The position numbers and the translations under genes are program-made. Below are positions 50,628-60,904 of a stretch of 64,000 nucleotides of DNA, one piece after another. Each line of letters opens with the position of its first letter. Position 1 is the first letter of the stretch. A model generated the notes under the pieces. It did no database searches, was not told the origin of the DNA, and was given only the letters and a program-made list of their open reading frames with translations. Source of the DNA: Azoarcus sp. L1K30 (GTDB lineage Bacteria; Pseudomonadota; Gammaproteobacteria; Burkholderiales; Rhodocyclaceae); assembly GCF_018122735.1 (NCBI RefSeq), contig NZ_JAGRRD010000001.1, forward strand, positions 3,143,190-3,207,189, read 5' to 3'.

Positions 50628-51716
50628 TCAGTCCAGGCTTGACATGTCATCTGAAAACTCATTTGCAATGCGCTCGAATTCGCCCTCCAAGACAAGAAAT
50701 GCATCCACGATTGCAGGATCGAAGTGCGTTCCCCGGCCGTCCCTGATGATCTCCGCGGCACGACGATGGGAAAACGCGGGTTTGTACACCCGCCGGCTGA
50801 TCAATGCATCATAGACATCGGCCACCGCCATCAAGCGCCCGGGCAAGGGTATCTGGTCACCCCGCAGACCGTGAGGATAGCCCGCTCCATCCCAGCGCTC
50901 GTGGTGGCTCAGGATCAGTTCGCGTGCAATGGCAAGAAAGGAGCTGGAGCCAAGACGCTCTTCGGCCACCTCAAGCGCCTTGCTGCCGTACAGGACATGG
51001 CGCTTCATCTCCTCGAACTCTGCAGGGGTCAACGCGCCCGGCTTGAGGAGAATCACATCGCGCACGGCAACCTTGCCGATATCATGCAAGGGCGCGCAGC
51101 GAAAGAGCAGATCGATGGACTCCTCGTCGAGGACTGTGCGATAGCCCTCCAATTGACTCAAGTATTCGGCGAGCGCCCGGACGTAGCGCTGTGTCCGCTT
51201 GATATGACCACCGGTTTCCGAATCGCGGTACTCGGCCAGCGTCGCAAGCGCTTCGATCGTGACTTGCTGAGTCAGCTCCAGCTCTGCGGTGCGCTCCCGA
51301 ACGAGCGCCTCCAGCCCCTGTTCGTAGCGCTTGAGCGCGAGATGGTTGCGGACCCTCGCTTTCACCACCACCGGCTCGAACGGTTTGCGGATGTAATCCA
51401 CCGCGCCCAGCTCGAGGCCATTGGCCTCGTCGCCCGTCTGATCCAGCGCAGTAATGAAAACCACGGGAATATGCGCAGTCGCCGAATCATGTTTTAGCCT
51501 TCGGCAGACCTCGTAGCCGTCCATCTCGGGCATCATGACATCCAGCAGAATAATGTCCGGTTGGGGCGAGGCACGAGCGATTTCCAATCCTTTCCTGCCC
51601 GACACGGCGGCCTGCACGACATAATCCGCACGTAACAGCTGACGCAGCAGTTCGATGTTCTCGGGGGTATCGTCGACAACAAGAACGCTCTGCTTGTCCA
51701 TGATTTTATTTGTCAT
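50628..51716 (-). CDS. two-component response regulator with HD-GYP c-di-GMP phosphodiesterase domain
   Basis: 362 residues. The receiver domain (residues about 10-125) has the phospho-acceptor Asp59 in [13 protein letters not shown] and Lys in IRKPFEP. After a coiled linker ([15 protein letters not shown]), the HD-GYP domain has the metal-binding [10 protein letters not shown] (HD), [20 protein letters not shown] (HHxxxDGxGYP) and [14 protein letters not shown]. It should hydrolyse c-di-GMP when phosphorylated, as in RpfG. Its ATG overlaps the upstream hybrid kinase stop by 11 nt, strongly implying that the kinase is its partner; a second ATG lies five codons in. Confidence 0.93.
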   Translation of the reverse strand: MTNKIMDKQSVLVVDDTPENIELLRQLLRADYVVQAAVSGRKGLEIARASPQPDIILLDVMMPEMDGYEVCRRLKHDSATAHIPVVFITALDQTGDEANGLELGAVDYIRKPFEPVVVKARVRNHLALKRYEQGLEALVRERTAELELTQQVTIEALATLAEYRDSETGGHIKRTQRYVRALAEYLSQLEGYRTVLDEESIDLLFRCAPLHDIGKVAVRDVILLKPGALTPAEFEEMKRHVLYGSKALEVAEERLGSSSFLAIARELILSHHERWDGAGYPHGLRGDQIPLPGRLMAVADVYDALISRRVYKPAFSHRRAAEIIRDGRGTHFDPAIVDAFLVLEGEFERIANEFSDDMSSLD

Positions 51717-54700
51717 TTAATGTGCTCTCTAGCCTGGCCTGCTGACGTGACTTGACACGCTGACCCAGAGCGTCCACCAGCTCGTCGAGCGCGGCTAGGG
51801 CGCCTTCGAAGTCGAACCCGCGAACGCACTTGTCCAGTTGTGCCATGGGCCCGATGCCAAACCCGAGTCCCGCCTGCAAAGCATCGAACTCTTCGACCGC
51901 ATCAGTATTGTTGGTCGCCAGCAGCTGACGCAAGCACTCGAGATGCATCTGCAGCGAGTCCGGGTCGAGCAGCGCTGCAGGCGCACCCGATACCCGCGCA
52001 AGCCTGTCCAAACCGTCGATGACTGTTGACAGGGTGTGTTCAACCGCATCAACGCAACGCTCGATGACATCCGTCTGCTCCGCACGCCTGCAGGCCAACT
52101 CGAGCGCCATCGCATCTGTGGCGAGCGCGGTCGCGCCGATCGAGGCCGAGACACTTTTCAAGGTATGAGCCAGACGCGTCGCCGTCTCGGAATCCCGGTC
52201 GGCAAGCGCCGCGCGGAATCGCGCAACGAAGTCCTTCTGCCCCCGCAGGAAGAGCACCAGCAGCTTGCGATATCTGCGCTCGTCGCCATTCGATACGGCC
52301 AATCCCGCCGCTGTGTCGATACCCGGCAAGGTCGCAGGCAAGCCAGCGCCGTCCCCGCCGCCAGGCCTGACATCTCTACACTCATCGACATGAACTTGAG
52401 GATGAATCCATCTGGCCATCGTCATGAACATCTTTTCCACATCGAGTGGCTTGTCGATCTGGTCGTTCATCCCCACGCCGATCGCCTTTTCCCGATCACC
52501 AGCCATAACGTCGGCAGTCATCGCAATGACGGGGAGGTTCTTCCATCGCGGATCAGACCGGATGGCGCGGGTCGCTTCGAAACCATCCATCACCGGCATC
52601 TGCAAATCCATCAACACGCCATCGAAGGCCTCTCGCGCCAGCCAATCCAGAGCCTCACGCCCATTGTTGGCGATGCGGGTCGAGATCCGCGCATTGGACA
52701 AGAGGTCGGTTGCAAGCTCCTGATTGAGCTCGTTGTCTTCCACTACCAGCACATGCGCGCCCCGCAGACGTTCGATCACCGCCTTGTTCTCGGCGTCGCG
52801 CATCGCCCGATGCGCTCGTATCGGCACCGTATGTCCATGAACCCGCTGAATGGCATCGAGCAGAGATGACTGCGTGACCGGCTTTGCGATCACCTCGTCC
52901 ACTGCGCTACCCGCCGGCACCTCGCCAGGATCTCGCGCAGTGATCATGATCACTTTCGGCTGCTGTTCATGGGCCCATTCAGCACGGATACGGCGCGTAC
53001 ATTCCAACCCGTCCATGCCAGGCATCACCCAGTCCATGAGTACCAGACGATATGGCGCTCCGCCCCGGTACGCGGCGTCCATCTCCGCAAGAGCCTGTTC
53101 GCCGCTCGCAGCGGTGCAGACCCTGAAGCCCAGAAGCGTAAGCATGACAGTCAGAATATCCCGCGCGCTGCTGTTGTCATCGACGATCAGGACCCGCATG
53201 CCCTTGAAGTCGTCTTCCGGCTGCAAACGCTCATCCACGGCATCTGCTCGGCAAGGCAACGAAATGCTGAACTGGAACTCACTCCCCTGCCCCAGCACGC
53301 TGTGCACACCGATATGCCCCCCCATCATCTCGACCAGGTTCTTCGAGATCGCCAGGCCCAGCCCGGTTCCACCGAATCGGCGTGTCGTGGAACTGTCAGC
53401 CTGCGTAAAGTGCTTGAACAGCAGAGCCTGCTGCTCCGGGCTGATGCCTATCCCCGTATCGCGGACCGAAAACCTGAAAGTCGACCTCTGCGCTTGTGGT
53501 GCTGCTCCGGTCTCGCCGATTTCCGGCTGCGCAGGCTCACGCTCGAGCACTTCGACCTTGAGCACCACCTCGCCACGCTCGGTAAACTTCACCGCGTTAT
53601 AGCCCAGATTGGTCAGCACCTGGCCGATACGCAGCGGGTCACCGACCAGTTGCTGCGGCACATCGGGCCGAACGTCCAGCAACAGTTCCAGGCCCTTCTG
53701 TTCGGCCTTCAGGCCGACCACGCTGGCGAAATCGGCGAGCACGTCCTGCAGGCTGAACGGCACCTCCTCGAGCACAAGTCTGCGTGCCTCGATCTTGGAA
53801 AAATCGAGAATGTCATTGATCAGGCCCAGCAGCGATTCTGCGGAACGCTGCACCTTGGTCAGATAATTGCGCTGCCGCGGCGAGAGCTCGGATTCGAGCA
53901 CCAGATGCACCATGCCGATGACGACATTCAATGGAGTACGGATCTCATGGCTCATATTGGCCAGGAAGTCGGACTTGGCCGCGTTCGCCGCATCTGCCGC
54001 CTGCCGGGCCTTCTCAAGCTCGATTTCACCGAGCTTTCGATCGGTAATGTCAAGCACCGCACCCAGCATGCGAACAGGCCTGCCTGCATCGTCGGGCATG
54101 ACCTGCACGATCTGGTCGACATACCGGCGCCCTTCTATCCCCGACTGCACGATCCGGTATTCGAACTGCAGCCGTCGTGACGAGTCATGCCACGCGTTCT
54201 CGAGCGCTGAACGGACCATTTCCCTGTCGTCCGGATCCACCGCATCTAGGAAATGTTGCCAGCTCGGAGCAACTGCATCCGGTTCAAAGCCGAAAAGGCG
54301 GAACAGCTCATCCGACCACTGCTGGCGATCATCCTTCCGCGTCCACACCCAGCTCCCCAGATGCGTCATCTCCTGCGCGCGCTCGAGGATGGTCCTGCTC
54401 TCGGCAAGTGCCTCGGTCGTAGCAGACAGTTCTGCCGTGCGCTCAACGACTCTCGTCTCGAGTTCGCTCTGTATCTTGCTCAACTCGGCTGTGCGGTCAG
54501 CAAATCCACGCGCCAGCGCCTCAAGCTCGTCACCCGTGCCCAATGGTTCCCCAAGCGCCTCAGCCGCATCGTTCGAGGTCACACGCCGGTAGAGCTCAAG
54601 AATAGGGCGAGCAATGGAGTTTCCAATCCACGCCGAAACGAAGACCGCGATCAGGCTCAGCACGGTTCCCAGCAGCAACAGGCGCTGCGTTACGGCCCAA

Positions 54701-55467
54701 ACCGCCGCGTTGCGGACGGATTCGGGCACACCGATCTCTACCTCCAGCCCCAGGTCAAGAAGCAGGGGAGTACGTGCGTCCGGACGAAAGCGCTGGCTGA
54801 TGTAAGACGGACCTTCGACGTGATTGAATGCAATCAGCTCACGCTCGCCATCAATCAGGCGAAAATACGCTTGCGGAAGATCTACCTGATTGCGCCTGCC
54901 GATTGCACCAAGATCGAACTCGACAACGACCGCGCCCTGCACGGTCTTGTAGAAGTAGATGGGTACTGCAACCACCAGACGGTCTGCTTCCGGCCGTATG
55001 AACAAGGCCCGGCTTCCGAGTGCCAATGCGCTGCGCAATTCGCGCGATGCGTTGTAATCGACCACGCCGCCGTCGGTCTGGAACACCGGCCTGCCATCGA
55101 AATCGACCAGCGAGAACACCGCGACATCGCGCCCCTCGGCAAAGTTCTGCGTCAGTTTAGGCAGGTAGGTGCTGCGCCCCTGGGCATCGACAAGGCCATT
55201 AACAACCAGCTGGTTATCGGCAAGACGCTCGGTGTTCTCGACCAGATAGGCAATCCGCTGCTCGAGCAAAGCCTGCGTCGACCTTCCCGCGCCCTGAAGC
55301 GTTTGCTGCATCTGATGTTCGATGTTGCTGTCGAGCAGTACCGCGACGAGCGCAGTCGCCAGAATCATGGTCGCGGCCACAAAGCCAGCCACCTGAAGCA
55401 CCAGGCGGCGCTTGAGACTGCGCCCCTGATGTGGCCCGGAAAACCTGGCGGATCGTTGAGTATCCAT
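51706..55467 (-). CDS. BarA-like hybrid sensor histidine kinase (PAS-HisKA-HATPase-REC-REC-HPt)
   Basis: 1253 residues. TM1 is at about 22-45, a periplasmic sensor at about 46-257, TM2 at about 258-282 and HAMP to about 330, followed by a coiled coil ([19 protein letters not shown]). A PAS domain at about 370-475 precedes HisKA with His507 ([12 protein letters not shown]), HATPase ([29 protein letters not shown]), two receivers with Asp812 ([13 protein letters not shown]) and Asp954 ([13 protein letters not shown]), and an HPt with His1101 ([13 protein letters not shown]). All phosphorelay residues are present. It follows the double solute-binding protein by 17 nt and overlaps the HD-GYP regulator, so the three probably act as one pathway. 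Confidence 0.94.
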   Translation of the reverse strand: MDTQRSARFSGPHQGRSLKRRLVLQVAGFVAATMILATALVAVLLDSNIEHQMQQTLQGAGRSTQALLEQRIAYLVENTERLADNQLVVNGLVDAQGRSTYLPKLTQNFAEGRDVAVFSLVDFDGRPVFQTDGGVVDYNASRELRSALALGSRALFIRPEADRLVVAVPIYFYKTVQGAVVVEFDLGAIGRRNQVDLPQAYFRLIDGERELIAFNHVEGPSYISQRFRPDARTPLLLDLGLEVEIGVPESVRNAAVWAVTQRLLLLGTVLSLIAVFVSAWIGNSIARPILELYRRVTSNDAAEALGEPLGTGDELEALARGFADRTAELSKIQSELETRVVERTAELSATTEALAESRTILERAQEMTHLGSWVWTRKDDRQQWSDELFRLFGFEPDAVAPSWQHFLDAVDPDDREMVRSALENAWHDSSRRLQFEYRIVQSGIEGRRYVDQIVQVMPDDAGRPVRMLGAVLDITDRKLGEIELEKARQAADAANAAKSDFLANMSHEIRTPLNVVIGMVHLVLESELSPRQRNYLTKVQRSAESLLGLINDILDFSKIEARRLVLEEVPFSLQDVLADFASVVGLKAEQKGLELLLDVRPDVPQQLVGDPLRIGQVLTNLGYNAVKFTERGEVVLKVEVLEREPAQPEIGETGAAPQAQRSTFRFSVRDTGIGISPEQQALLFKHFTQADSSTTRRFGGTGLGLAISKNLVEMMGGHIGVHSVLGQGSEFQFSISLPCRADAVDERLQPEDDFKGMRVLIVDDNSSARDILTVMLTLLGFRVCTAASGEQALAEMDAAYRGGAPYRLVLMDWVMPGMDGLECTRRIRAEWAHEQQPKVIMITARDPGEVPAGSAVDEVIAKPVTQSSLLDAIQRVHGHTVPIRAHRAMRDAENKAVIERLRGAHVLVVEDNELNQELATDLLSNARISTRIANNGREALDWLAREAFDGVLMDLQMPVMDGFEATRAIRSDPRWKNLPVIAMTADVMAGDREKAIGVGMNDQIDKPLDVEKMFMTMARWIHPQVHVDECRDVRPGGGDGAGLPATLPGIDTAAGLAVSNGDERRYRKLLVLFLRGQKDFVARFRAALADRDSETATRLAHTLKSVSASIGATALATDAMALELACRRAEQTDVIERCVDAVEHTLSTVIDGLDRLARVSGAPAALLDPDSLQMHLECLRQLLATNNTDAVEEFDALQAGLGFGIGPMAQLDKCVRGFDFEGALAALDELVDALGQRVKSRQQARLESTLNDK

Positions 55468-55484
55468 TGCGGCGCTTGCCTGGA

Positions 55485-57629
55485 TCAGTGCTCGGCTCGC
55501 ACGATCGCACCGTTGCTCGCGTAACGTGCCATGTGAAAGTTCTCAACCCCCAACGCATCATGGCGCCGGGGAGAAAACGCCGGTGCGTACGTACGCACTG
55601 CGCCCTCGAACGGTGGCAGGGATTCGAGCGCGCGTTGAACCGCAGCACGCTCGGTTGTGCCCGCCTGCCGTATCGCCAGCGCAAGAAGATGAACGCTGTC
55701 ATACGCCTGTGCAAGCGCTTGCGGCACCGGCACATCCAGGTTCTCGTCCATTGCATATCTGGCACGGTAGCGCCGCTCCAGCGCCCGGCTCGCCACTCTG
55801 TCGTTGCCGACAAAGGTGAAGGTCTGGAAGAAACTGAGATCCACCTTCGCCAACGCCTCGCTATTGTCACCCCAGAAATCGCCACAGCTGATGCCCCAGT
55901 GCGAGACCACGCGAGTCAACACGCCACGTTCGGCCAGGCGCTTCACGATCTGCCCTCCCTCATAGGGCGCCGCGATCATCATCAATACGTCCGCGCCGCC
56001 CTGCTCCGCGCGAGACACCGGCAACTCGAAATTGGTCTCGCCCCGGTTGAAGCTCTCCGCCACCGTGAAGTCCAGCCCCCGCTTCCTGAGCTGCGCACGC
56101 ATCGCCTCAAGGTTGCCGCGCCCCCACAACGAATTCTCGAACAGAATGGCCGGCCGCCGTCCACGGCGAAGCAGATGCTCGATCACAAAAGGCGCAACAA
56201 GCGTATCGGAAGCAGACACGCGGAATACCGGATCGGCGGTGCGATCCTGAGCGACCACCTCCGAGGCAGCCGCCCAAGCCACGATGAAAGGCAATCCGAG
56301 CCTGCGCACGACATCGGCTTGTGCCACGACGACGCTGGACTGTACCCCTCCAAGCACGCCGACCACGTCCGAACGAGAGCCGAAATACTCCATGTCGCTC
56401 ACGCCCAGACTCGGCAGCCCCTTGTGATCGCGCGCAATCAGTTTCAGCTGCTTGCCCAACACGCCACCGGACGCATTGATCTCGTCTATCGCAAGTGTCG
56501 CGCCACGCCTGAAGCCCAGACCGGAACGCCGACACTCCTGCGAGAGGTCGACATCGAGACCAACGACGATTTCTTCACCCCCCCCATATTTTCGATCGAG
56601 CAACTCCTCGGAAATGGCCAGCACATCGGCACCGATCACCTCCTCGAAAATACCCGGAATGTGCGCCGTCGCAGTCGCGAACTGCGCGCGCTCTCCCGGC
56701 GTCAGCTGATGGATCGAGACGCCCGACTGCCTGATCATCTCGAGCAACGCCGCCTCACGCCGACTGGTTTCCGAGCGCTCCCACGGCGTCAGCTCGCGCG
56801 CGGTGTCGATCAACAACTTCTGGTCATTCGCGCCCAGGCGGTCAAACGCCTGCGCACTGATCATGAAGATGTATCCCAGATACCCGTGACTGCTCAGGGT
56901 GAGGTGCGACTGCACCTCGTGCAGCCCCATACTGACGATCGCCACCAGCGGATTCTCCTGACCATCAACAACCCGATCGGCGAGTGCCTGGCGTGTCGCG
57001 TGAAAATCGATGGGAATCGTATGCGCGCCAAAGGAGTGGAACTGCTCCATCAGCAGGCGGCTTTTCATCGTGCGGATATTCATGCCCGCGAAATCGGCCG
57101 GGTTACGCAACGGCCTGTTGCCGGTGAAATGCTTGAATCCGTTTTCCCAGAAGGTCACCCCGACCAAGTCGATCTCGCGCAATTTTCCCAGCAGAATTCG
57201 ACCGGGCTCGCCATCGAGCATGTCGTACAAATCCTCGCGCGCAGGGAAATAGAAAGGCAGGTCCGCATACTGCATGGCAGGTACCGACACGCTCACCTTG
57301 GCAGTGGGAATCAGCACGACGTCGAGTTCGCCACGACGCGCCATCTCCAGCATCTTGTCGTCCGTACCAAGCTGCTGGGCCGGAAAAACCTCGACTTGCA
57401 ATCGCCCACCGCTACGCTCGGCAACAAGTGCTGCAAAGCGCACGGCGGCCTGATGCAAGGCGCTGTCTTCGGGAATATTGTGTCCAAGACGCAGCACGGT
57501 GGTCTTGGCGGGCACCCCCTCATTGCTCAGGACAGGTTCCGGCCCGTTGCGATACACCAGCGACGTCGCCAGGAGCAAGGCAATCACCAGGATCAATCCG
57601 ATGACGACAGCGACAGGATTCTTGAACAT
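55485..57629 (-). CDS. membrane-anchored fusion of TRAP-type (DctP) and ABC-type (Peripla_BP_6) solute-binding domains
   Basis: 714 residues. An N-terminal hydrophobic segment at about 6-26 ([21 protein letters not shown]) lacks a clear cleavage site and probably anchors the protein. Residues about 43-345 form a DctP-like domain ([36 protein letters not shown], the ligand-Arg region GMNIRTMKS with R186, DGQENPL). After a short GGGEE linker, residues about 353-710 form a Leu/Ile/Val-binding-type domain ([54 protein letters not shown]). No permease is encoded nearby; the next gene, 17 nt on, is a hybrid kinase. Inference: a periplasmic two-ligand sensor subunit rather than a transporter part. 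Confidence 0.9.
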   Translation of the reverse strand: MFKNPVAVVIGLILVIALLLATSLVYRNGPEPVLSNEGVPAKTTVLRLGHNIPEDSALHQAAVRFAALVAERSGGRLQVEVFPAQQLGTDDKMLEMARRGELDVVLIPTAKVSVSVPAMQYADLPFYFPAREDLYDMLDGEPGRILLGKLREIDLVGVTFWENGFKHFTGNRPLRNPADFAGMNIRTMKSRLLMEQFHSFGAHTIPIDFHATRQALADRVVDGQENPLVAIVSMGLHEVQSHLTLSSHGYLGYIFMISAQAFDRLGANDQKLLIDTARELTPWERSETSRREAALLEMIRQSGVSIHQLTPGERAQFATATAHIPGIFEEVIGADVLAISEELLDRKYGGGEEIVVGLDVDLSQECRRSGLGFRRGATLAIDEINASGGVLGKQLKLIARDHKGLPSLGVSDMEYFGSRSDVVGVLGGVQSSVVVAQADVVRRLGLPFIVAWAAASEVVAQDRTADPVFRVSASDTLVAPFVIEHLLRRGRRPAILFENSLWGRGNLEAMRAQLRKRGLDFTVAESFNRGETNFELPVSRAEQGGADVLMMIAAPYEGGQIVKRLAERGVLTRVVSHWGISCGDFWGDNSEALAKVDLSFFQTFTFVGNDRVASRALERRYRARYAMDENLDVPVPQALAQAYDSVHLLALAIRQAGTTERAAVQRALESLPPFEGAVRTYAPAFSPRRHDALGVENFHMARYASNGAIVRAEH

Positions 57630-57684
57630 GCCACCACTCCAGCTTGAACGACAAACACGAGCCGCCTCTCACCCAACCAAATCC

Positions 57685-57704
57685 TTATCGAGATAAAGGT
57701 TATC
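57685..57704. promoter_or_regulatory. alternating TTATC/GATAA elements upstream of the sensory operon, candidate operator
   Basis: TTATC-GA-GATAA-AGG-TTATC gives two overlapping inverted repeats that share the central GATAA, 56-75 nt upstream of the solute-binding-protein ATG. This is the expected position of a promoter or operator. No known regulator site was matched. Confidence 0.4.
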
Positions 57705-57750
57705 AGCTTATGCATGCCCCCGCGGAAAGAGTCTCACGCAGTGCCCATGA

Positions 57751-58710
57751 TCATCCCGAGCATTGCGGTCGAACGCGAACTGCCGTCACCACCCCCACTA
57801 CCAGCAAGGCAATACCAACCAGCGTCAGCGGCGCTGGCCAGACGCCACGCAGAATGAAGGCGTAGCTCAGCGCCGCGAGGGTCTCGAACACGATCAACTG
57901 ACCCACCATCGCCGTTGGCAGGCGCTGGCTGGCCTGATTCCAGCACAGCGTGCCGAGCCAGGAGGCGAGCAGCGCAATCGCAAGCATCAGACTGAGAAAG
58001 AAGCCCGGCCGCGGCCCGAGCGGCATCGGAAAGCCGCTGTCGGACAGCGTCATTCCACCCCACAACAATGCGTAGCCCATCAGCGCCAGCGGCAAGGTCG
58101 CCAGGCCCTGAGCCGTCGCCCATACGCGCGGGCTTCGCCCGGGATGGCTGCGCAACCAGTCGGCATTGCGGATCGGATACCAGGTCCAGCACACCACCGC
58201 GCCCAGGGCGAGCGTGCCGCCCACGATGTAGCGCCAGAGATCCGCCTCGGCATCCGCCCGCAAGGCACTCAACTCGACCTGATTGACGCATGCAATACCC
58301 GCAGCGATCATCAGCAGGGGCAAGGCCAGTCGGGCCCATGGCAAGCGCCCGTCACGATCTCCGTCACGCAGATTCGATACGATGGCGATAACCACCGGAA
58401 GCGTGCCGATCATCATCGTCGGCAACGGACCACCGGCACGCTGAATCGCACTCGACAAGAACAGGTAGTAGAGGAGATTGCCGATCGCTGCCAGCTTGAG
58501 CGCATCGATCCAGTCGGCACGGGTCAGCCGCGCCAGCCCGCGGCGATCCATCCATGCCAGCGGCAGCGCAATCAAGCCAAAAGCAAGATAGCGCCCCACC
58601 ACCTGCAAGGCCGGCGGGTATTCCGCCAGCAACAGCGGGCCGACAAAGACCAGCCCCCACATCAAACCCGCGCCAAGCGCGTACCCGACACCAATCCACA
58701 TGGGGAACAT
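57751..58710 (-). CDS. EamA/DMT-superfamily transporter
   Basis: 319 residues with ten predicted TM helices in two EamA halves (GVGYALGAGLMWGLVFVGPLLLAEYPP opens half 1; the second half ends AALSYAFILRGVWPAPLTLVGIALLVVGVV). It resembles metabolite exporters of the drug/metabolite family; substrate unknown. An AraC-type regulator gene lies 69 bp upstream on the same strand, a common regulator-exporter pairing. Confidence 0.88.
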   Translation of the reverse strand: MFPMWIGVGYALGAGLMWGLVFVGPLLLAEYPPALQVVGRYLAFGLIALPLAWMDRRGLARLTRADWIDALKLAAIGNLLYYLFLSSAIQRAGGPLPTMMIGTLPVVIAIVSNLRDGDRDGRLPWARLALPLLMIAAGIACVNQVELSALRADAEADLWRYIVGGTLALGAVVCWTWYPIRNADWLRSHPGRSPRVWATAQGLATLPLALMGYALLWGGMTLSDSGFPMPLGPRPGFFLSLMLAIALLASWLGTLCWNQASQRLPTAMVGQLIVFETLAALSYAFILRGVWPAPLTLVGIALLVVGVVTAVRVRPQCSG

Positions 58711-58779
58711 ACCGCTTCTATGAACTGCTGGAGTGTCCCGCTTTTCAATCCATGCGTCTTGTACCGGATTGCGGTTCGC

Positions 58780-59604
58780 TCATCGCCGCACCTGACGCTG
58801 ATATCGCGCAGGCGTCACTCCGTAGCGGCGCGAGAATGCGCGTGTCAGATGCGCCTGATCGGACAGGCCGACCGTCGACGCCACCTCGGCCGCCGCCTTG
58901 CCGGTTGCCAGCAGGCGCTTGGCCTCGGCGAGCCGCAGCGCCATCAACATCTGATGCGGACTGACGTGATAGCAGGTCTGGAAGCTTCGCAGAAAATGAT
59001 AAGGGCTCAGATCGGCCACCGCAGCAAGCGCTGCGAGCGAGACCCGGACATCCAGGTTCGCGTGCAGAAAGTCGATCACGCTGGCAAAACGTGGGAGACC
59101 TTCAGCAGGCAATGGCTGCGATACCCTTGCGTGGCGCCGGAATGCCCCCAGTAACTCGAGCGTCAGTCCGTCCGCTTCGAGCGCCTCGTCCGCGCACCAC
59201 AGGGCATCGAGCAGTGTTCCAACCCGGGCAGCCGTCGCAGCGTCCTGGCAGACCGCATCGGGAAACCACCATCCCGTATCCCCTGTGATCGTCTCCACGA
59301 CAGCCGCATCGACATAGATCATCCGGTAACGCCATCCGTCCTCGGTTTCGGCACGGCCCGTATGCAGCTCTCCCGGGTTCATCAGCACCAGTGAACCCGG
59401 TGACGCCAGATGCTCACCACCACGGTAACGGAAACGCTCCACGCCGGATTCGATCGCGCCCAGGCCAAACCCTTCATGCGCATGCGGCTCAAAGGCGTGG
59501 CGCACGATGTGCGCGCGATAACACTCGACGCCGCCGAACCGCGTCGGACGCCGGAACTCTGCGGCATCGCGCAGATCATCGAATCCGCCTGGCACACCTT
59601 CCAT
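58780..59604 (-). CDS. AraC family transcriptional regulator
   Basis: 274 residues from the ATG at 59604 (a GTG immediately before is equally possible). The N-terminal cupin-type ligand domain (AHIVRHAFEPHAHEGFGLGAIESG, SLVLMNPGELHTG) is followed by a C-terminal double HTH (VSLAALAAVADLSPYHFLRSFQ and AAAEVASTVGLSDQAHLTRAFSRRYGVTPARYQR). It probably controls the adjacent EamA exporter. Confidence 0.92.
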   Translation of the reverse strand: MEGVPGGFDDLRDAAEFRRPTRFGGVECYRAHIVRHAFEPHAHEGFGLGAIESGVERFRYRGGEHLASPGSLVLMNPGELHTGRAETEDGWRYRMIYVDAAVVETITGDTGWWFPDAVCQDAATAARVGTLLDALWCADEALEADGLTLELLGAFRRHARVSQPLPAEGLPRFASVIDFLHANLDVRVSLAALAAVADLSPYHFLRSFQTCYHVSPHQMLMALRLAEAKRLLATGKAAAEVASTVGLSDQAHLTRAFSRRYGVTPARYQRQVRR

Positions 59605-59638
59605 CACCGAAACATAGCACGGCTGCGCGAACGCAGAC

Positions 59639-60115
59639 TCAAGTCACGCCGGACCCCAGTGGCAGCGCGGTCTTGTCGATTACCCGGCGCAGAACGAAGC
59701 TCGAGTGCACGCCCGTCACACCGGCAATGCGGGTCAGGCGGTTGAGCAGCAGCTCCTGATAGGCATCCATGTCGGCCACCACCACCTTGAGCTGATAGTC
59801 GGCGTCCTGACCGGTAATCAGCAGGCACTCGAGCACCTCTGGAATAGCGGCAACCTGCGAGTCGAAATTGACGAAGCGTTCAGGGGTATGGCGGTCCATC
59901 GAGATGTAGATCAGCGCCATCAGTGACAGGCCGAGCTTGCGTGCGTCAAGCATGGCGCGGTAGCCCGTCACCAGGCCGGACTCCTCCAGCGTGCGCACGC
60001 GGCGCAGGCAAGACGATGGCGACAGGCTGATGCGGTCGGCCAAATCCTGGTTGCTGATGCGGCCTTCAGTCTGGAGAACCTCGAGGATCTGGCGGTCGTA
60101 GCGGTCGAGCTGCAC
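59639..60115 (-). CDS. Lrp/AsnC family transcriptional regulator
   Basis: 158 residues, the standard length. The N-terminal HTH (LDRYDRQILEVLQTEGRISNQDLADRISLSPSSCLRRV) is followed by the RAM effector domain (YISMDRHTPERFVNFDSQVAAIPEVLECLLITGQDADYQLKVV). Two strong palindromes lie directly upstream and are probable autoregulatory sites. It lies 31-35 nt before the AraC gene on the same strand, so the regulators and exporter may be linked. Confidence 0.94.
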   Translation of the reverse strand: MQLDRYDRQILEVLQTEGRISNQDLADRISLSPSSCLRRVRTLEESGLVTGYRAMLDARKLGLSLMALIYISMDRHTPERFVNFDSQVAAIPEVLECLLITGQDADYQLKVVVADMDAYQELLLNRLTRIAGVTGVHSSFVLRRVIDKTALPLGSGVT

Positions 60116-60151
60116 GCAGTTTCTCCGATCTGAATTCGAGCCGCAGATTCT

Positions 60152-60175
60152 TGCATCAAACGCGCGTTCGATGCA
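60152..60175. promoter_or_regulatory. 24-bp palindrome upstream of the Lrp/AsnC gene, probable operator
   Basis: TGCATC-A-AACGCGCGTT-C-GATGCA reads the same on both strands except for one base pair and its symmetric partner. It lies 37-60 nt before the start codon, where an autoregulating Lrp-family dimer would bind. Confidence 0.6.
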
Positions 60176-60198
60176 CGATTTTCCTCAACAGAATCGTG
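60174..60198. promoter_or_regulatory. second inverted repeat upstream of the Lrp/AsnC gene
   Basis: CACGATT-N11-AATCGTG is a perfect 7-bp inverted repeat that overlaps the preceding palindrome by two bases. Its centre is about 22 bp (two helical turns) from the first, as expected for adjacent Lrp-type dimers. Confidence 0.5.
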
Positions 60199-60243
60199 TG
60201 CGATGGCCTGCTGGCGAGCAATGTCGGGCACCACCAGACCTGA

Positions 60244-60891
60244 TCACGGGCGGGCCGAACTCCCTGACCGACGGCAATGGCAGTAGACAAACTGCTGGAT
60301 GTTTCCACCCGGCGTGGTGTGCGACTCCCGCTCGTGCGCAAGCAGCTCAAAAGGCGCGCCGAAGGTTGAATGCAGTGCGCCGGCGCTGTAACGCATCACC
60401 GGCAAGCCGCTGCACCTGGTGGGGCCATCTTCGTCGAAAGTCGCCACGATCACATGACCATCCGGCTTAACGACCCGCAGCACGGTATCGATGTAGGCCT
60501 GGCGATCCACGTCCGAGGTGAGAAAATGAAATACCGCACGGTCGTGCCAGATATCGACCGAATGATCGGGCATCCCGGCATGCGTGATGTCTGCCACGAT
60601 CCAGATGACCCTTTGCGCATGATCGCCGAGCCTCGCCTTGGCGATTGAGAGCGCCACCTCGGATAGATCGAGCACTGCGAGTGAGGAATAGCCCTCGCGC
60701 AACAAGTCGTCGACCAGCGTCGATGCTCCGCCGCCCACGTCCAGAATTGAAGCAGACAAGGGCAGGCCGGTTTCGCGAATGAGGCGCAGCGACCGCAGTG
60801 CTCGGTGCTGAAACCAGCTGACGTCTTCGGCAGGCACCGCGGAATAGACGTTTTCCCAGTGCGTCCGGGGCGGCATGGATCGAGCCATCAT
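60244..60891 (-). CDS. class I SAM-dependent methyltransferase
   Basis: 215 residues. The SAM motif I is SILDVGGGASTLVDDLL, followed by AVLDLSEVALSIAK (motif II), VADITH and DIWHDRAVFHFLTS (motif post-I/IV). The N-terminus (THWENVYSAVPAEDVSWFQ) resembles tellurite-resistance or thiopurine-type small-molecule methyltransferases. The substrate cannot be read from the sequence. It starts 13 nt after the metallo-hydrolase gene, so the two are cotranscribed. Confidence 0.85.
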   Translation of the reverse strand: MMARSMPPRTHWENVYSAVPAEDVSWFQHRALRSLRLIRETGLPLSASILDVGGGASTLVDDLLREGYSSLAVLDLSEVALSIAKARLGDHAQRVIWIVADITHAGMPDHSVDIWHDRAVFHFLTSDVDRQAYIDTVLRVVKPDGHVIVATFDEDGPTRCSGLPVMRYSAGALHSTFGAPFELLAHERESHTTPGGNIQQFVYCHCRRSGSSARP

Positions 60892-60904
60892 CTACCCATG
60901 TTCG

